Source: JBBAFM01 sp041655415 (lineage in GTDB: Bacteria; Bacillota; Clostridia; Peptostreptococcales; JAAYPU01). Taken from it: 11,512 nt of DNA. The translations under genes were made by a program, and so were the position numbers. This document shows positions 1 to 6,633 of the stretch, in pieces. Position 1 is the first letter of the stretch; each line of letters opens with the position of its first letter. The stretch lies in NCBI GenBank assembly GCA_964429195.1, contig CAYSBC010000055.1, positions 1-11,512 of the forward strand. The letters are read 5' to 3'. The notes under the pieces are model-generated. The model was given only the letters and a program-made list of their open reading frames with translations. It had not been told where the DNA came from and did not search any database.

Positions 1-341
1 TAGGCCCCTGTAGCAATGATAATGCTCTTAGCCTTATAACTTCCTCTATTGCCTTTAACTGTTTTAATTTTTCCTTCTAATTTTATTTCTGTAATTTCAT
101 CTGTTATGATCTCTGCCCCAAATTCTTTTGCCTGCTTTTCCATTCTTTTGGAAAGCCCAGGACCTGTTTCTTCGTCAATTGATCCAGGGTAATTCGCTAT
201 CTGATGGGTAGAAAATATTTGTCCTCCCGGCACACCCTTTTCAATAATCACTGTAGACATCCTCGCTCTGGCTGCATATATCCCAGCAGCCAAACCTGCC
301 GGCCCGCCTCCTATAATAAGAATATCGCTTATTTTTTCCAT
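1..341 (-). CDS. trxB: Thioredoxin reductase-like FAD flavoprotein, N-terminal part (cut by window edge)
   Basis: Only the first 113 codons lie in the window; the rest runs off the left edge. Seen: an N-terminal Rossmann FAD-binding motif, ILIIGGGPAGLAAGIYAARA (residues 7-26), then GVPGGQI (36-42), IANYPG (48-53) and the end of the FAD half-domain, IIIATGA (107-113). This order is typical of NADPH-dependent thioredoxin reductases, which pass electrons from NADPH through FAD to a CxxC disulfide and on to thioredoxin. The CxxC and NADPH domain would lie outside the window, so a related ferredoxin/thioredoxin or flavin reductase of the same fold cannot be excluded. The ATG has a good GGAGGT site seven bases upstream. 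It follows the Na/Pi transporter gene by 22 bases on the same strand, so it is probably the last visible gene of a trmL-transporter-trxB transcript. Confidence 0.85.
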   Translation of the reverse strand, partial: MEKISDILIIGGGPAGLAAGIYAARARMSTVIIEKGVPGGQIFSTHQIANYPGSIDEETGPGLSKRMEKQAKEFGAEIITDEITEIKLEGKIKTVKGNRGSYKAKSIIIATGA

Positions 342-363
342 GGCTAATACCTCCGATTATACT

Positions 364-2007
364 TTATTTTGCCGTATCCATAACATAGTATGCTATTTTT
401 TCTGTATGATCTGAAATTCTTTCTAAATTAGTAAGTATATCTAAGAAAATGACACCGGCTCCAACAGTACATTGACCCTTATTTAAGCGATCAATATGAC
501 TTTTCCTGAGCTTTCTTTCAATCTCATCAATTTTATCTTCCCGAGTCACGATGCTTTGTGCTATCTCAAGATTGTTTGTTTCCAATGCTTCTATGGATTG
601 TTGAACTGATTCTTGTACCTTTTCGTGCATATCCTTAAGCTCAGCAATGGCTAAATCGCTAAACTTAATAGCATTATCCATTACATAATCCGATAATTCA
701 GCAACATTTTCTGCATGATCGCCAATTCTTTCGATGTCACTTATAAGACTTATCATCAGATTCATTTTTTCATGCTGTTGGCTTGACACATTCTCATCAT
801 TAAGCTTAACAAGATAGGACTCAATATTTCTATGTTTTTGGTTGATTACCTTTTCTAGTTCAAAAACTTGATCCGTAGGAAGCTTTTCTATAACGCTTTG
901 AACACTCAAGTTATAGCTTTCAAGGGCAATCTCAGCCATGCTGATAATTTCCTTTGTAACCTGAACAAGGGCTATTCCCGGTGTGCCTAGCATTCTTTCA
1001 TCTAGGTAGGTCTTAAACTCTCGCTTGCTGTCAACCTTCTCAGGTATTATTTTTTCAGCTAGTAGAACGATATACTTAGAAAAAGGAAGCAATAACAAGG
1101 TATTCACTACATTAAAGAAAGTATGAGCATGTGCAATTTGTCTAGCCGCATTTATTGGAGATAATGTTTTAGCAATAAGTATCGTTATATCTCTAAAAAA
1201 TATGACAAATATAAGAGTACCGATTATATTGAATAACATATGAATTGCAGCAGCACGCTTAGCTGTTGTATTAGCACCAATGCCTGAAAGAACGGCAGTG
1301 ACACATGTACCTATGTTTGTCCCAAATATGAGGGGTAATGCAATTTCAATGGTGATAAGCCCTTCAAAGGCCATAGCTACTAAAATACCTGTCGTTGCAC
1401 TACTGCTTTGAATAATTGCTGTAAATAGAAAACCTACTCCAATCGCCAAGAAATAAATTACAGGTGATGAAACATCAATCGATAAAATAAATTCTTCGAA
1501 TATCGGCATCGAACCTAATGGCCTTAAGGAATCTTGCATTAATTCCATACCCAAAAACAATATCCCAAAACCTATAAAAATTTCTGCAATATTTTTAGAT
1601 CTTTTATTTTTTGCAAAAAGCCACATGGCTACACCAATGCCTATGACAGCAGGTGCTAAATAACTGAGGTCAAGTGCCACTATCTGAGCCGTTACCGTAG
1701 TACCGATATTCGCTCCCATAATGACTCCCGCTGCTTGTATAAGTGTCATAATCCCTGCGTTAACAAAACCTATTACCATGACAGTCGTTGCGCTACTACT
1801 TTGAATAACCATCGTCACTGCAGCCCCAACAAGCATCCCTATAATTTTATTGGTTGTCAATATTTCTATTATTTTCTTCATTCTATTTCCGGCAGATTTT
1901 TGAAGTCCATCCCCCATGATAGTCATTCCATATAAGAATAAACCTAACCCACCTACTAATCCTATAACGATTCTAATCGCCTCCTCAATTTCAAAAATGT
2001 CCCGCAT
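364..2007 (-). CDS. Na+/phosphate cotransporter family protein with C-terminal PhoU-like domain
   Basis: A 547-residue inner-membrane protein of the NptA/YjbB type (Na/Pi cotransporter II family). Seen: two homologous membrane halves, each with the signature QSSSATT (residues 69-75 and 200-206) followed by a matching GANIGTT (98-104) or GTNIGTC (229-235) loop, and hydrophobic segments from about residue 12 to 320. From about 345 to the end it is soluble and helical, with two PhoU-like stretches (IERIGDHAENVAEL and LERISDHTEKIAYY). The family moves phosphate with sodium; the PhoU-like tail is thought to regulate flux. The ATG has GAGGG three bases upstream, a short spacing, and that site lies within ten bases of the trmL stop, so translation is probably coupled to trmL. 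The length is normal for the family. No pst or pho genes are nearby, so phosphate control cannot be read from context. The direction of transport (uptake or export) cannot be told from sequence. Confidence 0.9.
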   Translation of the reverse strand: MRDIFEIEEAIRIVIGLVGGLGLFLYGMTIMGDGLQKSAGNRMKKIIEILTTNKIIGMLVGAAVTMVIQSSSATTVMVIGFVNAGIMTLIQAAGVIMGANIGTTVTAQIVALDLSYLAPAVIGIGVAMWLFAKNKRSKNIAEIFIGFGILFLGMELMQDSLRPLGSMPIFEEFILSIDVSSPVIYFLAIGVGFLFTAIIQSSSATTGILVAMAFEGLITIEIALPLIFGTNIGTCVTAVLSGIGANTTAKRAAAIHMLFNIIGTLIFVIFFRDITILIAKTLSPINAARQIAHAHTFFNVVNTLLLLPFSKYIVLLAEKIIPEKVDSKREFKTYLDERMLGTPGIALVQVTKEIISMAEIALESYNLSVQSVIEKLPTDQVFELEKVINQKHRNIESYLVKLNDENVSSQQHEKMNLMISLISDIERIGDHAENVAELSDYVMDNAIKFSDLAIAELKDMHEKVQESVQQSIEALETNNLEIAQSIVTREDKIDEIERKLRKSHIDRLNKGQCTVGAGVIFLDILTNLERISDHTEKIAYYVMDTAK

Positions 2008-2017
2008 AATCCCTCAT

Positions 2018-2491
2018 CTATATGAGTCCTGCAAAGTTATATTGCCTTAATGCTTCATATAGAATGATGTTAACAGAATTTGAAAGATTCAGAGATCTCG
2101 CTCCTATACTATTGTTCATAGGAATTCTAATATTTCTTTCCTTATTAAGAGACAATATTTCAGGTGAAAGTCCTTTTGTTTCTTTCCCAAATAAAATAAA
2201 ACTACCCTCCTCATAACTTACGTCTGCGTAAGTCTTGTCCGTTTTGGTTGTAGCAAAATACATACTGCAACCGGTATATTTCCTTAAAAAATCCTCTATA
2301 CTTTCATGGACTTCTATGTCCACTGCGCTCCAATAATCAAGGCCTGCTCTCCTGACAGTCTTTTCATCAATTGAAAAGCCTAAAGGTTTAACCAGATGGA
2401 GCTTGGTCCCTGTAAGTGCACATGTTCTTGCTATATTCCCTGTGTTGGGTGGTATTTCAGGTTCAACTAGTACGATATTAAATGATTTCAA
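2018..2491 (-). CDS. trmL: tRNA (cytidine/uridine-34-2'-O)-methyltransferase TrmL
   Basis: A 157-residue SPOUT-class methyltransferase (formerly YibK/CspR). It uses S-adenosylmethionine to methylate the ribose 2'-OH at wobble position 34 of leucine tRNAs in the cytosol. Seen: N-terminal VEPEIPPNTGNIARTC (residues 9-24), then RRAGLDYW (47-54), the trefoil-knot SAM-binding segment LFGKETKGLSPE (100-111) and the C-terminal SLNLSNSVNIILYEALRQ (133-150). All are in the canonical order and the length is typical of this minimal single-domain family. The start is TTG at 2491, chosen because GGGAGG (2499-2504) sits seven bases upstream and residue 1 then matches the family's N-terminus. It is first in a minus-strand cluster with the Na/Pi transporter and trxB, and is transcribed away from hom. 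The family call is secure; the exact tRNA substrate is inferred from family knowledge. Confidence 0.93.
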   Translation of the reverse strand: MKSFNIVLVEPEIPPNTGNIARTCALTGTKLHLVKPLGFSIDEKTVRRAGLDYWSAVDIEVHESIEDFLRKYTGCSMYFATTKTDKTYADVSYEEGSFILFGKETKGLSPEILSLNKERNIRIPMNNSIGARSLNLSNSVNIILYEALRQYNFAGLI

Positions 2492-2521
2492 GTTACAACC
2501 TCCCTAATTTCTTCACCCCTA

Positions 2522-2530
2522 ATTATAGCA
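2522..2530 (-). promoter_or_regulatory. Extended -10 promoter for trmL operon
   Basis: Read on the minus strand, TGCTATAAT is a perfect extended -10 element (TGn + TATAAT). It lies about 30 bases ahead of the trmL start, giving a leader of roughly 25 bases that includes the GGGAGG site. No good -35 hexamer is seen at the usual distance, which is tolerated by extended -10 promoters. The start point is inferred. Confidence 0.5.
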
Positions 2531-2650
2531 TCTTTTGCTAAATATTATTTTTATTTTTTATATTATAACCTATTTTTTTATAACAATCTTAACAAATCCT
2601 AAAATTTCAACAATCAAACACACTTTTTAATGTATATTTTTATTTTTATA

Positions 2651-2679
2651 AAGACAAACTCAGTTTAATGTAATATAAT
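2651..2679 (+). promoter_or_regulatory. Sigma-A-type promoter for hom
   Basis: AAGACA (2651-2656, four of six consensus bases) is followed after exactly 17 bases by a perfect TATAAT (2674-2679). The -10 lies 40 bases ahead of the hom ATG, so the leader would be about 35 bases. That is too short for a T-box or other riboswitch, and none of their conserved motifs is seen. The 228-base stretch 2492-2719 holds only this promoter, the divergent trmL promoter and AT-rich DNA. Confidence 0.5.
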
Positions 2680-2719
2680 TACTTATGCTTCAGATAATGA
2701 TTAAAAGGAGGTTATATTT

Positions 2720-4003
2720 ATGGAAAAAGTCAATATCGGTCTTTTAGGTCTTGGCAATGTTGGCATAGGCGTATACAACATTCTTAACCTCAATAGCAAT
2801 AAAATAAATGTTTTGTCTAACAAGGAAATCGTGATAACTAAAATCTTAGTTAATAACTTGAATAAAGAAAGAGACATTTCACTTGCACAAAATATGCTAA
2901 CTTCTAATATTGATGATATATTGGAAGATTCAGATATAGATATTGTTGTTGAAGTTTTAGGTGGTTTAACTCCTGCCTATGATTACATTAAGAAAGCACT
3001 TCAAAAGAAAAAACACGTTGTCACAGCTAACAAGGCCGTGATTGCTACTTATGGTAAAGAATTACTGGAGATTGCTTCAAGAAATAATGTATCTTTACGC
3101 TATGAAGCTAGTGTTTGCGGGGGTATTCCTGTGATAAGTACATTGTCAAATGCCCTGAGCGTTAACAAGTTTGAAGAATTAATTGGTATTGTCAATGGTA
3201 CAACCAACTATATATTGACTCAAATGACAGACTTTGGGTTGGATTATGACGATGTATTAGAAGATGCCAAGCGTAAAGGATTTGCCGAAGCTGATCCTTC
3301 TTCTGATGTAGAAGGAGAGGATGCGGCTTACAAACTATCTATTTTGCTATCTCTTACCTTTGGTGTTGAAGTACCCCCTGATGCTATTCCCAGACAAGGT
3401 ATTACAAATATCTCAAAGGAAGACATTCAATATGCAGCACAATTTGGCTATAAAATAAAATTATTGGCAGCAGCAAAACAACTCAATAACAGATTAGAAT
3501 ACCATGTATGCCCAACTTTAATCAAAAAAAATCATCCCCTATCTTCTGTTAATAATGAATTTAATGCTTTGTTTTTAAAAGGAAATGCTGTCGGCGAAAT
3601 TATGCTTTATGGTAAGGGTGCCGGTTCTATGCCTACTGGCAGCGCCGTAGTCAGTGATATATTTGAAATATCCAGAATAATGGGTAGCACATTAAACCCT
3701 ACCGTTCCTATTCCAATGAATAATCCTGAAAATTATGAATTAGTCGGAAACGGAACAAGTGAATATTATATCCATTTAATTGTGGAAGATAAACCCGGAG
3801 TTTTAGGAATGATAACAACCTGCTTTGGCGATGCAGGTATTAGTATTGATGCTATAGTACAACAATCAAGGGGGGATCAATACGTTCCTATTGTCTATAT
3901 TGTTCATGAATGTCCTCGAGTTCGATTAGATCAAGCTTTAAGCGCTATCATCAAGTTTAAAGAAGTAAAAGAAATTAAAAGCGTTTTACAAGTTCGAAAA
4001 TGA
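2720..4003 (+). CDS. hom: Homoserine dehydrogenase with C-terminal ACT domain
   Basis: A 427-residue cytosolic enzyme that reduces L-aspartate-4-semialdehyde to L-homoserine with NAD(P)H, the branch step toward threonine and methionine. Seen: Rossmann motif GLLGLGNVGIGVY (residues 7-19), the active-site segment TANKAV with K105, the NGTTNYIL motif starting at 159, and EADPSSDVEGEDAAYKL containing D192 and catalytic K205. The C-terminus from about residue 350 (YIHLIVEDKPGVLGMITTCF and onward) is an ACT domain, the usual site of feedback control by threonine. Length and domain order match the monofunctional Gram-positive enzyme. The ATG is preceded by a strong AAAAGGAGG. Unusually, no thrB, thrC or lysC follows; the next gene is a SEC-C protein 33 bases downstream. 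Function is secure; threonine inhibition is inferred from the ACT domain. Confidence 0.96.
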   Translation: MEKVNIGLLGLGNVGIGVYNILNLNSNKINVLSNKEIVITKILVNNLNKERDISLAQNMLTSNIDDILEDSDIDIVVEVLGGLTPAYDYIKKALQKKKHVVTANKAVIATYGKELLEIASRNNVSLRYEASVCGGIPVISTLSNALSVNKFEELIGIVNGTTNYILTQMTDFGLDYDDVLEDAKRKGFAEADPSSDVEGEDAAYKLSILLSLTFGVEVPPDAIPRQGITNISKEDIQYAAQFGYKIKLLAAAKQLNNRLEYHVCPTLIKKNHPLSSVNNEFNALFLKGNAVGEIMLYGKGAGSMPTGSAVVSDIFEISRIMGSTLNPTVPIPMNNPENYELVGNGTSEYYIHLIVEDKPGVLGMITTCFGDAGISIDAIVQQSRGDQYVPIVYIVHECPRVRLDQALSAIIKFKEVKEIKSVLQVRK

Positions 4004-4036
4004 TATATTTTAAAATAAAAGGTAGGTATTTTAAAA

Positions 4037-4546
4037 ATGAGTATTTATGAAAAATGGCAAGAAATAATAACTAATCAAAATGAAGCTAGTTTTCCACAAT
4101 TTTGGGAGGATTATAGTACAGCGGAGGAAAGAATCTACACCCATATCCTGGAAAGCAAAAATCCAATTTTTAAAGGTAAGTTTCATGAATTAACAAAAAA
4201 ATTTGAAACAACAGATGAATTATTAATTGGCTTTTTAGATGGCATCAGTTCGAGCATATCGGAAAAACTAGATTTAGACTCAGTTACACAAGACTCGGAT
4301 ATCAAAATAACTATTGACTTTGAAAAACTATACTTTAACATGCTCGAGGCCAATGCAGAGCATCTCTACTCCATCCCCGCATGGCAAAACATCCTGATGG
4401 AAGAAAAAATGAAGAAAATTAAAAAAGACCATAAACGGTCAAAGATTGTAATCAAAGAAGAAAAAATTGGACGAAATGATTTATGCCCTTGCGGCAGTTT
4501 TAAAAAATACAAGAAATGTTGTGGACGAAACAACTTTGAATCTTGA
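4037..4546 (+). CDS. SEC-C zinc-motif protein of unknown function
   Basis: A 169-residue protein whose C-terminus carries a textbook SEC-C motif: GRNDLCPCGSFKKYKKCC (residues 145-162), with the four zinc ligands C150, C152, C161 and C162 intact. SEC-C was first described at the end of SecA, where it binds zinc and helps contact SecB or ribosomes, and it is found on many unrelated proteins. The first 120 residues are mostly helical and acidic-aromatic (for example FPQFWEDYSTAEERIYTHILE, shown here only as the start of the domain), and a lysine-rich stretch (about 123-143) separates them from the zinc motif. I do not recognise a catalytic domain. It starts 33 bases after hom with only a weak AGGTAGG site, so it probably depends on the hom transcript, and its stop lies just inside the leader of the next small gene. 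A role in binding nucleic acid, the ribosome or a secretion partner is possible but is inference. Confidence 0.8.
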   Translation: MSIYEKWQEIITNQNEASFPQFWEDYSTAEERIYTHILESKNPIFKGKFHELTKKFETTDELLIGFLDGISSSISEKLDLDSVTQDSDIKITIDFEKLYFNMLEANAEHLYSIPAWQNILMEEKMKKIKKDHKRSKIVIKEEKIGRNDLCPCGSFKKYKKCCGRNNFES

Positions 4547-4556
4547 GCTTTACCGA

Positions 4557-4563
4557 AAGGAGG
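4557..4563 (+). promoter_or_regulatory. Ribosome binding site that sets the small-protein start
   Basis: AAGGAGG ends six bases before the ATG at 4570. An upstream in-frame TTG at 4543 overlaps the SEC-C stop and has no such site, so 4570 is the better start. Confidence 0.8.
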
Positions 4564-4569
4564 GATATT

Positions 4570-4836
4570 ATGTTTGATGGTTTTGACAAAGATAATATCT
4601 ACGCAACTGCAGCTAGAAGAATGCGTAATTTAAATGTCCCGGACAACACCAACAAGGATCCTGAAAATTCCGATAAACATGATCACGAGCCTCCCAAGGA
4701 TATAAAATGCGACGAAAAACATCGACCTACAAATGTAAACCATATTTTCGCGGCAGCTGAAAGAATGAGGAATCTTGAGCCAAGTCCTATTCCTGCAATC
4801 GATTTTAAAAAAATATTAAAAAGATTTAAAAAATAA
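4570..4836 (+). CDS. Small unrecognised protein with a duplicated RMRNL helix motif
   Basis: An 88-residue hydrophilic protein I do not recognise. Seen: two similar segments, IYATAARRMRNLNVP (residues 9-23) and IFAAAERMRNLEPSP (about 60-74). They are alignable with one gap and separated by a His/Asp/Lys/Pro-rich linker with a single cysteine. The end is a basic tail, ILKRFKK. There is no signal peptide or membrane segment. The duplicated AA-x-RMRNL unit suggests two amphipathic helices binding the same kind of surface, or one partner twice. It begins 23 bases after the SEC-C stop with a far stronger ribosome site than its neighbour, and a terminator follows directly, so it closes the hom-SEC-C unit. 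A strong site plus a preserved motif argue that it is a real gene. Its function is unknown. Confidence 0.7.
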   Translation: MFDGFDKDNIYATAARRMRNLNVPDNTNKDPENSDKHDHEPPKDIKCDEKHRPTNVNHIFAAAERMRNLEPSPIPAIDFKKILKRFKK

Positions 4837-4839
4837 ACA

Positions 4840-4883
4840 AAAGCCCAATCAGTAGGTAATGTAATAACCTTTTTTTGGGCTTT
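4840..4883. terminator. Bidirectional intrinsic terminator between converging operons
   Basis: Outer arms AAAGCCCAA (4840-4848) and TTGGGCTTT (4875-4883) form a 9-bp stem, with an inner AGGT/ACCT pairing and a T-run inside the loop side. T-rich DNA follows on both strands (ATTTTCT to the right; on the minus strand a TGTTTATTTTTT run). It lies between the plus-strand small gene and the minus-strand UPF0316 gene and can serve both. Confidence 0.8.
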
Positions 4884-4896
4884 ATTTTCTATTGCA

Positions 4897-5418
4897 TTAG
4901 CATTTATTCTTATTCATGATTTTAGTCAAAAAACCGCCCTTAAATTTACTGGCTTCATAGCAGATGATGAAGGCCTTAGGTTCATATTTTTCAATGATTT
5001 TTATGAGCTCATCTTCTCTTGATCTTTTAGTAAGAATATCTAAGCGATAGCGTTTACTATCCCTTCCTTCTCCTTCATACAAGGTAACACCAAAACCTTC
5101 TTCCCTTAAATAGTGGATTAGATCATCATTTCTCCACAAGAGATTCACCATAATATTGTTGTATCCAATAGCCAGCTTGTTTTCAATGGCTCCGCCAATA
5201 AGTATACCTATACCAAATCCCATAGCATAAACAAGGAGTTCTATCGGTTTTCGTTCTCCTGTAAATATAAGAGATAAGCCAAATACATAAATCAATGAAT
5301 CCGTAAACCCGAGCAGGGCTGCTATTCCTGTTTTATTTTTTACCATAAAAATCATTCTAAGGGTCATAATTGGTACATAAGTTAGCTGTATGCATAATAT
5401 TAATAAAATTTTTTCCAC
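4897..5418 (-). CDS. UPF0316 membrane protein (DUF5698 + DUF2179), YebE-like
   Basis: A 173-residue membrane protein of the UPF0316 family. Seen: three hydrophobic segments (about residues 3-21, 33-53 and 60-78), the family motif IENKLAIGY (about 77-85) and a soluble DUF2179 domain with VTLYEGEGRDSKRYRLDILT, followed by PKAFIICYEASKFKGGF near the end. The start is GTG at 5418: GAGGTG (5424-5429) sits five bases upstream, and the protein then begins like other family members. A longer reading frame reaching 5487 would add 23 charged residues translated from inside the upstream gene and has no ribosome site. Its start is only ten bases after the DUF4275-type gene's stop, with the ribosome site overlapping that stop codon, so translation is coupled. 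The biochemical role of UPF0316 is not known to me; DUF2179 domains elsewhere bind regulatory ligands, which is only a hint here. Confidence 0.88.
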   Translation of the reverse strand: MEKILLILCIQLTYVPIMTLRMIFMVKNKTGIAALLGFTDSLIYVFGLSLIFTGERKPIELLVYAMGFGIGILIGGAIENKLAIGYNNIMVNLLWRNDDLIHYLREEGFGVTLYEGEGRDSKRYRLDILTKRSREDELIKIIEKYEPKAFIICYEASKFKGGFLTKIMNKNKC

Positions 5419-5423
5419 AAAAA

Positions 5424-5429
5424 CACCTC
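5424..5429 (-). promoter_or_regulatory. Ribosome binding site that sets the UPF0316 GTG start
   Basis: GAGGTG on the minus strand shares its first base with the last base of the preceding gene's TAG stop and lies five bases before the GTG at 5418. It is the main reason for preferring this start over in-frame ATGs inside the upstream gene. Confidence 0.75.
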
Positions 5430-6004
5430 TATATCTCTTTTGCTTCGATAAAATAAGGTCCGCATTGTTCCTTTTCATGGGTGACAATATAAGTCCACTT
5501 ATAATCCGAATCTACTACGTAAATATCATCTTCTAAATCAAAATCCGAGTCTTTTAAAAAACTGCCATCTCTGAAATTTAATACATCGTTTTCATTTTGA
5601 TAAAAGCCTACAACCTCTTCCTTAAGGACTTTATTAAAGGCCTCTCTCGCCTCATCTTTTTCTAATAGATTAATCTTTTTGTAACTGCAAGCATGCCACA
5701 AGAAATCATCTAGATAAATTTCTTTCCTTTCTTCATCCGTTAGTCCACCTGCAAAGGCTAATTCCCATTTCTTTTTGAGTTCTTCAATCTCTGCATCATT
5801 CTTTTGTGTAACAGTACCTCCTGCGGTTATTTCGTTAACATCCTGGGTCTTTTGATAATCTTCTTGCAGGGAACAAAGTTCTTTTATAATTTCCATTTTA
5901 TCCGATAGTTTATCCATTTCTTTTTCGACATCCCCATTGTCCCTTGATTTGAAAATACGCAATATTTCTTCTTGCATTTCATGTCGTATATTTTTATAAT
6001 CCAT
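5429..6004 (-). CDS. DUF4275-type protein of unknown function
   Basis: A 191-residue soluble acidic protein. The C-terminal 115 residues look like DUF4275, recalled from family knowledge: WELAFAGGLTDEERKEIYLD, then FLWHACSYKK, a gap rich in charged residues, and YKWTYIVTHE followed by EQCGPYF near the end. The aromatic FLWH-x-x-SY core and the THE-x-x-x-CGPYF end are the recognisable marks. The first 75 residues are helical and probably coiled (heptad-like MDKLSDKMEIIKELCSLQED), which seems longer than the bare domain. It sits between folA (5 bases upstream) and the UPF0316 gene (10 bases downstream). Its AAGGTG ribosome site lies within the end of folA; a second AAGGA abuts the ATG. No enzymatic motif is seen. 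The function is unknown and the family assignment is moderate. Confidence 0.7.
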   Translation of the reverse strand: MDYKNIRHEMQEEILRIFKSRDNGDVEKEMDKLSDKMEIIKELCSLQEDYQKTQDVNEITAGGTVTQKNDAEIEELKKKWELAFAGGLTDEERKEIYLDDFLWHACSYKKINLLEKDEAREAFNKVLKEEVVGFYQNENDVLNFRDGSFLKDSDFDLEDDIYVVDSDYKWTYIVTHEKEQCGPYFIEAKEI

Positions 6005-6009
6005 TCCTT

Positions 6010-6492
6010 TTAGTCACCTTTCTTCTCGTAAGTATAATATGTGTAGGGTATACTTGCATCCCCGATATGCTCCTCATAAGTTAAATCATATAAACTTTTA
6101 TCTATTTTAGGATAAAATACTGTTCCTTCTATTTCTCGGTCTAATACAGTGATATATAATTTATCTGCCATATCTAAAGTGGTCTTATAGAGCTCCCCAC
6201 CTCCCGCTATAAATACCTCATGTTCATTTCCAGCCTTATCAAGTGCTTCTTCTATTGATTTGGCAAGAATAAATTCATGGTCATTTGCTTCTAATGTATT
6301 GGATATAACGATAATTCTTCTTCCCTTTAACTTTTTTTCTAATGATTCATAAGTCTTTCTGCCCATTATAACAGTTTTATTCATCGTTAATTCCTTGAAT
6401 CTTAAAAGTTCACCGGGAATATTCCAAGGAATAGTATTATCTCTTCCAATAATATGGTTTTTCGCCATGGCTACAATGTGGGAAATTATCAT
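6010..6492 (-). CDS. folA: Dihydrofolate reductase
   Basis: A 160-residue enzyme that reduces dihydrofolate to tetrahydrofolate with NADPH in the cytosol, feeding thymidylate, purine and methionine synthesis; it is the target of trimethoprim. Seen: SHIVAMAKNHIIGRDNTIPW (residues 4-23), the substrate-binding acid E28 in IPGELLRFKELT, the NADPH-binding IMGRKTYES (42-50), IVISNT, the glycine turn IAGGGELYK, and a C-terminal YTYYTYEKKG strand. Length is standard. Two ATGs lie near the start: AGGAGG (6500-6505) is seven bases from the ATG at 6492 but only one base from that at 6498, so 6492 is preferred. No thyA is beside it. It is the first gene of a tight operon with the DUF4275-type and UPF0316 genes. 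Confidence 0.95.
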   Translation of the reverse strand: MIISHIVAMAKNHIIGRDNTIPWNIPGELLRFKELTMNKTVIMGRKTYESLEKKLKGRRIIVISNTLEANDHEFILAKSIEEALDKAGNEHEVFIAGGGELYKTTLDMADKLYITVLDREIEGTVFYPKIDKSLYDLTYEEHIGDASIPYTYYTYEKKGD

Positions 6493-6499
6493 GTACATT

Positions 6500-6505
6500 C
6501 CTCCT
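6500..6505 (-). promoter_or_regulatory. Ribosome binding site that sets the folA start
   Basis: AGGAGG on the minus strand, seven bases from the ATG at 6492 and one base from the ATG at 6498. Only the former spacing suits initiation. Confidence 0.8.
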
Positions 6506-6538
6506 GTTCAAGATAAAAACATCTCTTAGTTATAAGCC

Positions 6539-6544
6539 ATTATA
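6539..6544 (-). promoter_or_regulatory. Possible -10 box for the folA operon
   Basis: A perfect TATAAT on the minus strand directly after the T-run of the upstream gene's terminator and 47 bases ahead of folA. The -35 position would fall in the terminator loop (TCTAAA) and is poor, so this is tentative. Confidence 0.35.
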
Positions 6545-6579
6545 AAAATACACTTTTACTCTTTAGAAAAGTGCATTTT
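6545..6579 (-). terminator. Intrinsic terminator after the 258-residue gene
   Basis: Read on the minus strand, AAAATGCACTTTT (6579-6567) pairs with AAAAGTGTATTTT (6557-6545) with one G-U wobble around a 9-base loop, and ends in a run of five T. On the plus strand the wobble becomes an A-C mismatch, so the hairpin is better suited to stopping the minus-strand gene at 6634-7410 before folA. Confidence 0.75.
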
Positions 6580-6633
6580 TACGATATGTAAATTATACAA
6601 TTCTTAGGGAAATTCTTCAACTCTATTTAAGAG

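Noticed and set aside
1735..2216. Short plus-strand open frames opposite the Na/Pi transporter and trmL
   Set aside because: Both strands cannot be coding here; the minus-strand genes match known families end to end.
2500..2700. AT-rich stretch as a replication origin or attachment site
   Set aside because: No DnaA-box cluster, no direct repeats and no tRNA gene or integrase nearby; two ordinary promoters explain it.
2492..2719. T-box or other amino-acid riboswitch ahead of hom
   Set aside because: No T-box TGG-ACC-GCG motif, no terminator hairpin, and the predicted leader is only about 35 bases.
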